Below are positions 43,939 through 53,500 of a stretch of DNA of 57,409 bases, one piece after another. The first letter of the stretch is position 1; every line of letters begins with the position of its first letter. The translations under genes were made by a program, and so were the position numbers. The DNA lies in contig JAZNMP010000009.1 in the NCBI GenBank assembly GCA_045579705.1, forward strand, positions 1 to 57,409, in the 5' to 3' direction. This stretch comes from Lachnocurva sp045579705 (GTDB lineage: Bacteria > Bacillota > Clostridia > Lachnospirales > Lachnospiraceae). The notes below the pieces were generated by a model that saw nothing but the letters and a program-made list of their open reading frames with translations, made no database searches and was not told the origin of the DNA.

Positions 43939-43967
43939 GGGAGCAAGTTATTCTTGCTCCCATTTTA
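43939..43967. terminator. Terminator ending the accessory island
   Basis: GGGAGCAAG / CTTGCTCCC (43939-43947 and 43953-43961), a 9-bp perfect stem with a T-rich tail, lies between the convergent operon and the ECF gene. Confidence 0.85.
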
Positions 43968-43985
43968 GTCTGACTTGATATAAGT

Positions 43986-44519
43986 TTATTTGTGAAATCG
44001 ATTGTATAATCGTCTGATCCCAAATTTGTATACGAGAAGAAGACCGATTACTACACCGACAGCAGCCTGCAATATCTGAAATGGCAGTTTCATGATTGCA
44101 TAGGCAGGTGTTGAATAGATAAATGCTCTTCCGAGTGTATAACCGATAATCATAATAATTGCACCGATTGTAGAACCGAGAATTCCTAGAGAAATACGGT
44201 TATTCTTATGTGCGATGATAGAGATTATTACTGCCTGTAATCCGTGAGTTACCAGTGAAACAAACATAGGAGCTGGATAGAACAGGAAATCTCCGAGAAA
44301 TGATCCGATTCCGCCTACCAGAAAGGCAGAGAATGGATCTAGAAGTAAGCTTGCTGTTACGATGGCGATATCGTTTAAATATAAGTGTCCGCCAGGAACT
44401 GGTAATCCAAAAGAACTGAGCATAACAGTTATAGCCATAAATAATGCAGCGATGCATAGGTTTAATACTGAGATTGAGCTGTTATTGGATGTGGTGTTTG
44501 GTATTGAGTAATCTGTCAT
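43986..44519 (-). CDS. ECF transporter S component, probably for a B6 vitamer
   Basis: About 177 residues, six helices. The family look is clear: LCIAALFMAITVMLSSFGLP, then GGHLYLNDIAIVTASLLLDP and the FLVGGIGSFLGD loop. S components bind vitamins and join a shared energising module encoded elsewhere. The divergent MocR/PdxR-like regulator suggests pyridoxine or pyridoxal as substrate (PdxU-like), but folate or thiamin precursors are possible. The start is set at 44519 because AAAGGAAAAAA precedes that ATG, while ATG 44537 has no ribosome site. Confidence 0.82.
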   Translation of the reverse strand: MTDYSIPNTTSNNSSISVLNLCIAALFMAITVMLSSFGLPVPGGHLYLNDIAIVTASLLLDPFSAFLVGGIGSFLGDFLFYPAPMFVSLVTHGLQAVIISIIAHKNNRISLGILGSTIGAIIMIIGYTLGRAFIYSTPAYAIMKLPFQILQAAVGVVIGLLLVYKFGIRRLYNRFHK

Positions 44520-44636
44520 TATTTTTTTCCTTTCCATTATGGTTTACGAATTTAAATCTGATTGATATTATAGTAGATAATTGGATATATAATATATTCA
44601 GAAAAAGATAAAAATATATAACCAGATTGGGCGTGT

Positions 44637-45707
44637 ATGAAAGATAAAGCTTATTTAGAAGTATATAATGTGATAAAAAACAGAATTGTGGATAAGGCAT
44701 ATCGATGCGGTGAAAGACTACCTTCGAAGAGAAATCTGGCTTTAGAGTTTGGGTACTCTGTTATAACTATTGAGCATGCAATCGAGCTACTTATAGATGA
44801 GGGATATTTGGAGTCAAAGGAACGCAGTGGATATTACGTGACTTATCAGGACGAGGATATGATGTTTCAGTTTCCTGAGGAAAATACTCTGGTGCGAGTT
44901 CAGGAGTTTCAAACTCATTATAAAGATGAGGAGGAGTTCCCGATATCATTATATGCAAAGACCGTGCGTAGAGTGCTTTCAAATTATCAGGAATATATAT
45001 TTGAGCGTTCTTCGAATCAGGGCTCAGAAATCCTGAGGGATGCGATATCACGATATTTAAAACGTTCTAGAGGTATTAGTGTTCGCTCTGATCAGATAGT
45101 TATAGGTTCCGGTGCGGAATACTTATATGGATTGATCGCGCAGATGCTGACGGATAAACGGATAGGGATAGAAGACCCTTCATATGAGAAGATTGAAAAG
45201 GTATATAGAGCACATGGCCTAGAGATAGAACGTCTTAAAATGGGAAAAGATGGTATACGTAGTACCGAACTCGAGAGAGCGAAGGTGTTGACGCTTCATG
45301 TGACTCCGTATTCCAGTTTCCCTACGAAGATTACAGCCGATGCATCGAAACGTTCACAGTATATTTCATGGGCAAAGGATAGAAATGGCTTAATCATCGA
45401 GGATGATTATGATTCGGAATTCTCGATGTTGGGTAAGGCGGAGGATACTCTTTTTTCATTAGAGCCGAAACGTAGCGTGATTTATTTGAATACTTTTTCC
45501 CTTACTATTTCGAGCGCCATTCGAATGGGATATATGATATTGCCGGAAGAGCGATGTGATGAATTTATGGAAAAAATAGCATTTTATTCATGTACGGTGC
45601 CTCTCCTCGAACAACTGGTGTTGGCCGAAATCATAAACAATGGTGATTTTGAGAGGCACCTGAATAGAGTGCGTCGTCATAGACGTATTAAGAATACTAG
45701 AAAGTGA
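44637..45707 (+). CDS. MocR/PdxR-like GntR regulator, truncated and lacking PLP lysine
   Basis: 356 residues. A GntR winged helix (about 1-70: GERLPSKRNLALEFGYSVIT) is fused to an aminotransferase-like domain (NQGSEILRDAISRYLKRSRG; EDDYDSEF). In the family the PLP-binding lysine lies in TFSKT; here the codon at 45501-45503 is CTT, giving TFSLT (Leu289). The protein also stops at HLNRVRRHRR, about 100-120 residues before the usual end, and its tail overlaps the convergent exoA gene by 11 bases. It may be a PLP-independent derivative or a decaying gene. It is divergent from the ECF S component, a typical pdxR-pdxU arrangement. Confidence 0.85.
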   Translation: MKDKAYLEVYNVIKNRIVDKAYRCGERLPSKRNLALEFGYSVITIEHAIELLIDEGYLESKERSGYYVTYQDEDMMFQFPEENTLVRVQEFQTHYKDEEEFPISLYAKTVRRVLSNYQEYIFERSSNQGSEILRDAISRYLKRSRGISVRSDQIVIGSGAEYLYGLIAQMLTDKRIGIEDPSYEKIEKVYRAHGLEIERLKMGKDGIRSTELERAKVLTLHVTPYSSFPTKITADASKRSQYISWAKDRNGLIIEDDYDSEFSMLGKAEDTLFSLEPKRSVIYLNTFSLTISSAIRMGYMILPEERCDEFMEKIAFYSCTVPLLEQLVLAEIINNGDFERHLNRVRRHRRIKNTRK

Positions 45708-46446
45708 TTTCTACAGGACAGTGATCTGAACCATAGATCTCTGTGTGAATCTTTGCATCCTTTAGATTAGGAACGAATCTATCGGAAACGATGAAGTAGT
45801 CGATTCTCCATCCCGCGTTTTTCTCACGTGCTTTAAAGCGGTAAGACCACCAGGAGTAGATCTGTTCCTGATCAGGGTAGAAATGACGGAATGAATCGGT
45901 AAAACCATTCTTAAGTAGTCTGGTCATGCAGTTTCTTTCTTCATCGGTGAAACCAGCGTTCTTTCGATTAGTCTTAGGATTCTTCAAATCGATTTCTTTG
46001 TGAGCTACATTTAAATCTCCACAAAGGATGACAGGTTTCTTTGCGTCCAGTTCTTTTAAATAATTCAGGAAGTCGTCTTCCCATTTCATTCGGTAATCCA
46101 GTCGTTTTAGTTCGTTCTGGGAGTTAGGTGTGTAGCAGGCTATCAGGTAATGGTCTTCGAATTCCAGAGTGATTAGACGTCCCTCGTGATCGTGCTCTTC
46201 GATTCCCATTCCATAAGAAACCGAAAGAGGCTCTTTCTTTGTGAATATAGCAGTTCCTGAGTATCCTTTTTTCTCTGCATAATTCCAATACTGATGGTAG
46301 CCAGGAAGGTCCAAGTCTATCTGTCCTTCCTGAAGTTTAGTCTCCTGCAGGCAAAAAGCGTCCGCGTTAAGCTCTTTAAAGATATCTTCAAATCCTTTAG
46401 TAACACAGGCTCTGAGACCGTTTACATTCCATGATATATATTTCAT
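45697..46446 (-). CDS. exoA: Exodeoxyribonuclease III / AP endonuclease
   Basis: 249 residues of the EEP superfamily, complete. It has KYISWNVNGLRA at the start, LQETKLQEGQ with the metal-binding Glu, YTPNSQ, GDLNVAHKEIDLKN near 143 and the terminal GSDHCPVEITF. It cleaves DNA at abasic sites and has 3'-5' exonuclease activity. It lies 20 bases after the alanyl-tRNA editing gene on the same strand, so they probably form an operon. Its 3' end overlaps the regulator's 3' end. Confidence 0.95.
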   Translation of the reverse strand: MKYISWNVNGLRACVTKGFEDIFKELNADAFCLQETKLQEGQIDLDLPGYHQYWNYAEKKGYSGTAIFTKKEPLSVSYGMGIEEHDHEGRLITLEFEDHYLIACYTPNSQNELKRLDYRMKWEDDFLNYLKELDAKKPVILCGDLNVAHKEIDLKNPKTNRKNAGFTDEERNCMTRLLKNGFTDSFRHFYPDQEQIYSWWSYRFKAREKNAGWRIDYFIVSDRFVPNLKDAKIHTEIYGSDHCPVEITF

Positions 46447-46466
46447 AAATTCTCCTAACTAGTTGT

Positions 46467-47738
46467 TTAGATTATTAAAAAGTCGTTTTCTATAAGTGTT
46501 CTTTCGATAGCGGCTATAGAGTCATCGATAGAACCTTGAACCATTTCTGCTTTTCCGCCACCTTTGATATTTAGTTTATCGCGAATGGAGGAGAGAAAGG
46601 TGTTACAGTTTTGTGTGGACGAACCCAGAACAAAGGAGTAATGGGAATCATTTTCGTCTAAAATCATTATTAATCCCGGGTATTTCTGTTTTAATTCATT
46701 GATACAATCTCTCTTTACACGTGAATCAGCTGTTGGAACGTTGATGCAGAGATTGTTGACGCAGGAAGGAATAGAGTCGAGTTTCATCCTTAACAATTCA
46801 GCTTGTAGGGAGGAAATCTCCTGTTTTAGAGACTGGTTATCGAGCTGTAGTTTGTCGACACCAGAAGTAAGTTCCTCAAAAGGCAGTTTCAATTTATGAG
46901 ATATTTCGAATAATGTATTCTGGTTCTCTTTGATGTATTTGTTCGCTCTATCGCCACAGAGGATTGAAAGTCTGGTACCTCCCTTGTATGAAATCGCACT
47001 TAGCACGATCAGATGACCGACTTCACATGTTGAGTATACATGTGGTGCGCAGCAGGCACAGGTGTCGATTCCAGGAATCTCTACGATTCGAACTGGTCCA
47101 TCTATTTCAATCTTACTGCGGTAGTTTAATCCATCTAGTTCCTCACGAGTAGGAGACATGCAGTAAACGGGAAAGTTCTGTGCTATTACGAAGTTTACTT
47201 CTTCTTCAATCCTGGCTACATCTTCATCAGTGAGAGGACCGTCATAATCCATGGTTACAGAGTTATCACTTAGATGAAAACCTACATTATCATAACCGAA
47301 TTCTTTTTTTACGATTCCGGAAAAAATATGTTCTCCGGTGTGATTCTGCATATTAGAGTAACGATGGTCGAAATCTATTTCCATGTGATATTTATCTTTG
47401 CTTACAATTGAGGAATTAATATCACTGTCTACATCACATCCTCTGACGCGATGCAGAACAAACTCTTTTGAGCCTTCTTTTTTCAGATAAACATCTATGA
47501 CTTCGAGTGTATGTCCATTCCACGTAAGTGTACCTCGGTCGCATGTCTGACCGCCTTCTTCAGGGAAAAAGATGGTGCTATCGAACAGCATATAGAAGTC
47601 ATCTTCAATAGGGAGTATGGCTTCTAAGCGTGCATCGTGGTCTGTTATATAGGAACTGTCATCGTATGTTTTAACAGTAGATTCCATTTCTTTTAAATTT
47701 AGAAAACTAAATTTGGATAAGTTTATATTCTTTTTCAT
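46467..47738 (-). CDS. Alanyl-tRNA editing protein (AlaX type with DHHA1)
   Basis: 423 residues. The N-terminal part resembles the AlaRS second half (FPEEGGQTCDRG). The editing centre has NHTGEHIFSG (HxxxH zinc ligands, about 136-145) and CACCAPHV near 224. The C-terminal part (about 270-423) has a coiled coil and a DHHA1-like domain with GGGKAEMVQG. It removes mischarged serine or glycine from tRNA-Ala in trans. AAGGAGAAG lies upstream on the minus strand. Confidence 0.9.
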   Translation of the reverse strand: MKKNINLSKFSFLNLKEMESTVKTYDDSSYITDHDARLEAILPIEDDFYMLFDSTIFFPEEGGQTCDRGTLTWNGHTLEVIDVYLKKEGSKEFVLHRVRGCDVDSDINSSIVSKDKYHMEIDFDHRYSNMQNHTGEHIFSGIVKKEFGYDNVGFHLSDNSVTMDYDGPLTDEDVARIEEEVNFVIAQNFPVYCMSPTREELDGLNYRSKIEIDGPVRIVEIPGIDTCACCAPHVYSTCEVGHLIVLSAISYKGGTRLSILCGDRANKYIKENQNTLFEISHKLKLPFEELTSGVDKLQLDNQSLKQEISSLQAELLRMKLDSIPSCVNNLCINVPTADSRVKRDCINELKQKYPGLIMILDENDSHYSFVLGSSTQNCNTFLSSIRDKLNIKGGGKAEMVQGSIDDSIAAIERTLIENDFLII

Positions 47739-47890
47739 AGTCTTCTCCTTTACTACTAGAATATCGTAGGTTTTTTTGGGGGTTGTGTCAATTATTATAA
47801 TTTTTTATAAAAATCGATGAAAATTTCTACGTTTGTGATAGAATAAACAAGGCAAAAATGTACTATAATAAGGAAAGTGAGGATAACTTT

Positions 47891-48061
47891 ATGCCCAAAG
47901 ATCCAGTGATGCTGTTAAGTTATGTGAATATGAAACTTAGAGATTTTGACAGTAGTTTGCAGGACTTCTGCGCCAGAGAGGGTGTAGATGAGGCTGAAGT
48001 CATTCAGAAGATGTCTAGCATAGGTTATACCTATGATGAAACAAAGAATCAGTTTGTATAA
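47891..48061 (+). CDS. DUF4250 small protein
   Basis: 56 residues, MPKDPVMLLSYVNMKLRDF to the terminal KNQFV, the entire DUF4250 family length. The start is ATG 47891 because family members begin at MPKDP, and GTGAGGA lies upstream; the in-frame ATG at 47858 is too early and overlaps a TATAAT at 47864. Function unknown. It precedes gpmI by 18 bases and may be co-transcribed. Confidence 0.88.
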   Translation: MPKDPVMLLSYVNMKLRDFDSSLQDFCAREGVDEAEVIQKMSSIGYTYDETKNQFV

Positions 48062-48079
48062 ATTAAGGAGATGTGTACT

Positions 48080-49675
48080 ATGAGACAGAAACCAGTAGTT
48101 TTGATGGTATTGGATGGATATGGTCTTTCAGATGAGCATGAAAACAATGCGATTTATATGGCAAAGACTCCAGTTATGGATAAGCTTATGTCAGAATGCC
48201 CATTTGTAAAGGGATATGCTTCAGGTCTTGCTGTAGGTCTTCCAGATGGACAGATGGGAAACTCTGAAGTAGGCCATATGAATATCGGTTCTGGAAGAAT
48301 CATCTACCAGGATCTCACACTTATCACAAAATACATCGAAGATGGCGATTTCTTTAAGAATGAGGAACTTCTCGCAGCTATTGAAAACTGTAAGAAGAAT
48401 GATTCTGACCTCCACCTTTGGGGACTTCTTTCAGATGGTGGTGTTCACAGCCATAATTCACATCTTTATGCACTTCTTGAGCTTTGCAAGAGAGAAGGAT
48501 TCGAGAGAGTATATGTTCATCCATTCTTTGATGGTAGAGATACACCACCTGCTTCTGGTAAGGATTACCTTCAGGAACTCGTGGACAAGATGGCAGAAAT
48601 CGGCGTAGGTAAGGTAGCTTCACTTTCAGGTCGTTACTATGCTATGGATAGAGATAATAACTGGGATAGAATCCAGAAGGCTTATGATTCACTGGTAATT
48701 GGTGAAGGAAACAAAGCTACAGATCCTATCCAGGCTATGCAGGATTCATATGATAACGATGTTACAGATGAATTTGTAATTCCTACAGTTATTACAGATG
48801 AAGCTGGAAATCCAGTAAGTCTCGTAAAGCCAAATGATTCAGTTATCTTCTTTAACTTCCGTCCAGATAGAGCTCGTCAGATTACTAAGGCATTCTGCTT
48901 TACTGATGAAGATATTGCTGCATCAGAGGGAAGCGAAACAGATACAAAGTCTATTAAGTATTTAAAGAGAGCAAATGGTTATATGTCTCTTACATACGTA
49001 TGTTTTAAAGATTACGATGAGACTATTCCAAACAAGCTCGTTGCATTTAAGAAGCCTGAAATCAAGAATACATTTGGTGAATACCTCGCAGCAAACAACC
49101 TTAAGCAGCTTAGAATCGCTGAAACAGAGAAGTATGCTCATGTAACATTCTTCTTCAACGGTGGCGTAGAGGAACCTAACAAGGATGAGACTAGAACACT
49201 TGTAAACTCACCAAAGGTTGCTACATATGATCTTCAGCCTGAAATGTCAGCTCCAGAAGTAAGTGAGAAGCTTGATGCTGCTATCACATCTGGTGATTAT
49301 GACGTTATCGTTATCAACTTCGCTAACCCTGATATGGTAGGTCATACAGGAGTTCTCAAAGCTGCTATCGAAGCTGTAGAGAGAGTAGATGCTTGTGTAG
49401 GCGGAGCTGTTGAAGCTGTAAAGAAGGTAGACGGAGTACTCTTCATCTGTGCTGACCATGGTAATGCTGAGCAGATGTGGAACAACGAGACAAACGCTCC
49501 TCATACAGCTCATACTACAAACCCTGTTCCATTCATCCTTTATAACTATGATGATTCATATACACTTAAAGAGGGTGGACGTCTTTGTGATATCGCGCCT
49601 ACACTTCTCGAGGTTATGGGACTTCCACAGCCAGCAGAGATGACAGGTGAGTCACTCCTTGTAAAGAAGAATTAA
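48080..49675 (+). CDS. gpmI: 2,3-bisphosphoglycerate-independent phosphoglycerate mutase
   Basis: 531 residues, the full alkaline-phosphatase-like enzyme of glycolysis that converts 3- to 2-phosphoglycerate using two Mn2+. DGYG near 15 and the catalytic Ser62 in MGNSEVGHM are present, as are FDGRDTPP near 152 and CADHGNAEQMWN near 455. The start is ATG 48080: it places the serine at residue 62 as in characterised enzymes and sits nine bases after AAGGAG, whereas ATG 48071 touches that site. Confidence 0.96.
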   Translation: MRQKPVVLMVLDGYGLSDEHENNAIYMAKTPVMDKLMSECPFVKGYASGLAVGLPDGQMGNSEVGHMNIGSGRIIYQDLTLITKYIEDGDFFKNEELLAAIENCKKNDSDLHLWGLLSDGGVHSHNSHLYALLELCKREGFERVYVHPFFDGRDTPPASGKDYLQELVDKMAEIGVGKVASLSGRYYAMDRDNNWDRIQKAYDSLVIGEGNKATDPIQAMQDSYDNDVTDEFVIPTVITDEAGNPVSLVKPNDSVIFFNFRPDRARQITKAFCFTDEDIAASEGSETDTKSIKYLKRANGYMSLTYVCFKDYDETIPNKLVAFKKPEIKNTFGEYLAANNLKQLRIAETEKYAHVTFFFNGGVEEPNKDETRTLVNSPKVATYDLQPEMSAPEVSEKLDAAITSGDYDVIVINFANPDMVGHTGVLKAAIEAVERVDACVGGAVEAVKKVDGVLFICADHGNAEQMWNNETNAPHTAHTTNPVPFILYNYDDSYTLKEGGRLCDIAPTLLEVMGLPQPAEMTGESLLVKKN

Positions 49676-49677
49676 TT

Positions 49678-50553
49678 ATGAAAGATTATTTAGTGAGAGG
49701 AATCGCGGCAGATGGTCATGTGAGAGCATTTGCCTGCGTTTCTACAGAACTTTGTGAGAAAGCACGAATTATACATGAAACATCTCCTAATGTTACAGCT
49801 GCTTTAGGCAGACTTCTGACAGGAAGCGTTATCATGGGAGATATGATGAAGAATGATGATGCAGTTCTTTCTGTTACCATTAAATCAGACGGACCGATGA
49901 AGGGGATGTCGGTTTCTGCTGATTCAAAAGGTCATGTCAAAGGTTTTCCTTATGTTTCGGAAGTTCCGTTTGTGGAAAAATATCCTGGTAAGCTGGATGT
50001 AGGCGCTAGTGTCGGAATGGGAACTATGACAGTTGTAAAGGACGATGGAATTGCTGAACCGTATGCCAGCCAGATTAATCTCGCTACAGGCGAAATCGCT
50101 GATGATTTGACTTACTATTTTGTAGAGAGCGAACAGGTTCATTCTGCAGTAGGCCTGGGAGTGCTGGTTGATACAGATAATTCCGTTCACAGTGCAGGTG
50201 GTTTTATAATCCAGATGATGCCGGACGCTACAGAGGAAGATATCGCTGGTGTAGAAGCAGGTTTAAAGAAACTTACTTCAGTTACGGATCATTTTAAGAA
50301 TGGTAAAACGCCAGAAGAACTTTTGGATTTGTTGTTAGGGGATCTCGGTGTAGAGATTTTAGAAACAAAAGAAATATCATTTGATTGTAATTGCAGCAAG
50401 GAGAGAGTTACAAAAGCACTCATCAGTGTTGGAAAGAAAGAATTACAGTCTATGATCGATGATGGGGAGCCAGTCGAGATGAAATGTAATTATTGCAACT
50501 CGACATATACATTCGAGATCGATGAAATTAAAGAATTGTTTACTAGTCTATAG
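49678..50553 (+). CDS. hslO: Hsp33 redox-regulated chaperone
   Basis: 291 residues, cytoplasmic. It has the N-terminal domain (ALGRLLTGSVIMGDMMK near 42) and the C-terminal zinc redox switch with all four cysteines: Cys237 and Cys239 (CNC), and Cys270 and Cys273 (CNYC). Oxidation releases zinc and activates holdase function. It starts two bases after the gpmI stop, so the two are co-transcribed with overlap of the translation signals (TAATTATG). Confidence 0.95.
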   Translation: MKDYLVRGIAADGHVRAFACVSTELCEKARIIHETSPNVTAALGRLLTGSVIMGDMMKNDDAVLSVTIKSDGPMKGMSVSADSKGHVKGFPYVSEVPFVEKYPGKLDVGASVGMGTMTVVKDDGIAEPYASQINLATGEIADDLTYYFVESEQVHSAVGLGVLVDTDNSVHSAGGFIIQMMPDATEEDIAGVEAGLKKLTSVTDHFKNGKTPEELLDLLLGDLGVEILETKEISFDCNCSKERVTKALISVGKKELQSMIDDGEPVEMKCNYCNSTYTFEIDEIKELFTSL

Positions 50554-50581
50554 GGAGACTATAGAGGGAGTTGATTGAGTT

Positions 50582-53500
50582 ATGAATATCAAATCACTAG
50601 TTAAACGTAGTACAGCATTAGTTCTCTCAGCATGCTTTATGGCAACAGCTTTTCCACCAGAAGAAGTAAAGGCATGTGGAATCGAAGCAAAGAGCTTTAT
50701 AGGTAAAGTCTCTTCCGATATTTCATATCATAATAAATTAAATAAGATAGATAGATTAGGAGTTCCAGAGAAATCTGGAACTTCTTTTGGTGTAAAAACA
50801 TATGGAACAAATGCGAATACTTTCGGTTCAAACGCTGATGAGACATCATCGGTAGAAGAGGATGAAACTAAATTAAAATCTCCTGAAGTTGTAAATGAGA
50901 AAGACGAAACAGAAGAAAAGCTTGAAGGAGCTTATGGTAAGCCGGTTGAGGTAAAGAGAAACGAAAAAGTATATAAGGTCAATAAGAAATCGTTCGTTAC
51001 GTACCTTACCAACGATGCAAATACATACATAAATGAGGATGGGAAAGAAGTCCCTGTTGATCTAAACATTAAGGAGGATAAGGGATTCTTTAAGAAAGAC
51101 TATGTTTCTAATGAATCGGATGTAAAGGTCACACTTCCTGAAGAGACTACAGTGAAGGACGGAATCGATGTAGCATATGAGGATTCTAAGATTACACTTA
51201 TTCCTGAAGATGCATCCTATAAAGATCCGGTAGTAAAGAAAAATGCCCTTCTCTATAACACATCATATAAGGATTCAGATGTACAGTATACGATTAAACA
51301 TGACGGTGTAAAGGAAGATATCATTCTAGACAAATGGAATGGTAAGAATGAGTATTCATATCTCCTCGATGCCGATGATTATGATGTAACTCTAGAAGAT
51401 AACAGTATCTTTGTAAAAAAGGATAATAAACTAATCTACGTAATAAGTGCACCAAAGATGAGTGATGCTAAGGGTGCAGAATCAGATGGGATCACTTTAT
51501 CTTTGGAGGAATCAAAGACAGGCGGAATCTTTGGTCTGTTTTCAAATAAGGTATATAGAGTAAAGCTAACATGTGATAACGAGTGGCTTTCATCAGCTGA
51601 TCGAGCTTATCCGGTAAAGATTGACCCAACAGTAACTGTACCTTCGGTTAACATGATAGAAGTAACAACCAGTACGACTCATGGTGCTTATGGTGGTAGA
51701 GGTTATGGTTATGCCGGATATATAACATCAAAGATGACAGGTATCAGAGGCGCCAGAGATCCCGGGAAGACCAGGATGTATTTCTATATCGATTATAACT
51801 TTAGATCTATTCCGGATGAGGCTAGAATCGATTCAGCATCTTTAAATCTGTATCAGTATGTTCAGTATGCAAATACAAATGCAACATTCGCTTGTTACCA
51901 GGTCAATGGTGGCTGGGACCCTTGGAGTATCAACTGGGATAACTCAGTAGGACTTCCACAGGAGCCATCAGGAACAGGTTTTATTAGTGGTGCCCATAAA
52001 GGGTACCATTCTTTTGATATAAAAAATGCTGTAAATAACTGGGTACAGGGTCTAGCTAATAATAATGGACTCTGTGTAATGGCTACTGATGAGAACTGTT
52101 ATGGTGGAGCTTTTTACACACCACTATCATCCGGTTCAGGCGGTCAGGTCGATTTCTCAGAGGATAAGAAACCGTCTATTACTATCAATTGGTCAGTTCC
52201 AGATCCTGTTGATATGAACTATCCGCTTGATAATACGACATCTATTCTATATCCGATGGCGAATACAACTATCGAAGGAAGAATGAACCTGATGGGAGTA
52301 CTAGGTTCTGGTACAGCAACACCTGGTTCTATGGTTGGTTACTATCTAAATGATGAGTCAAAAGGATTTGAAGGCGATGTAAAAGCATCGTATTCATATA
52401 AGTATCCGAATACAAAAGACTTTGAAGGAAACTATCCGGCGACAACCAGAAGATATAGAGAGAAGGAAGGAAACTACCAGACGAATGGGCCTTTTTCAGG
52501 CTTTGATTTTAATACCCTCTATAACATAAGTGCACAGGCTTATAAGGATGGCGCCTTTGGAAGAGCGAATAAATCGGATGACTTCCTCGTATATAGGATT
52601 ACGCAGTATGATACATTGCCACAGATTGCGGCATATTATGGAGTGGATTTAAACCAGATAGGATTTGATAATAGAATCCAGGACATGCTACTCGTAGAAG
52701 GAAATACTATCTTTATTAGAAACCCCAGAAAGAATGCACGTATTCCATATAATCCACCGGCATTATCCGAGGCGGAAAAAAGAAAAATCGACTCTTGCCT
52801 CATGGGACGTGGCCTTCACTGTGAGTTTGGCTATGAACCTATAAATCTAAATACAGGTAACTTCTATTTAAACGACACTGATGTGAAGCTTAAAGGCTAC
52901 ACAGAAGATTTCACTATCGAAAGAAATTATAATTCCCTTTCAAATCTAAATGGTCCATTTGGTAAAGGATGGAATACAACACTTTCTGAGAGAATCACAC
53001 AGGATAAAGATTTAAATATCGTATTCCAAAGAGAAGATGGTAGCATTCTTAAGTTTATAAAGAATGGTAATAATTACATCTCGCCAAAGGGATATGACCT
53101 AAGCCTTACCAGAAAAATCGTAGCAAAGAAGAAGTATGATTTTAATGGTGACGGAAAAGACGAAGAGTATCCTATCTATAACTATCTAATCAAAGATAAT
53201 GAAAACAATGTAAAGACATTTGATTCAATGGGGCTTCTCATAGAGAAGACTAATTCTCTCGGACTAAAAACCCAGTATAAGTATGATAAGAAAAAAGAAC
53301 TTACTGAGATTATTACTGATACAAAGAAATCGATAAAGCTTTCCTATAATGACGAAGGAAAGATAGTATCTCTGACTCGCCCTGATAATACAATCATAAA
53401 GTATGGTTATACTAATGGGTATCTTACTTCAGTTACATCTCCAGAAGGAAATGTAGTTAAGTATAACTATAATGATTCGGGCCTCATGACTTCATGGGTT

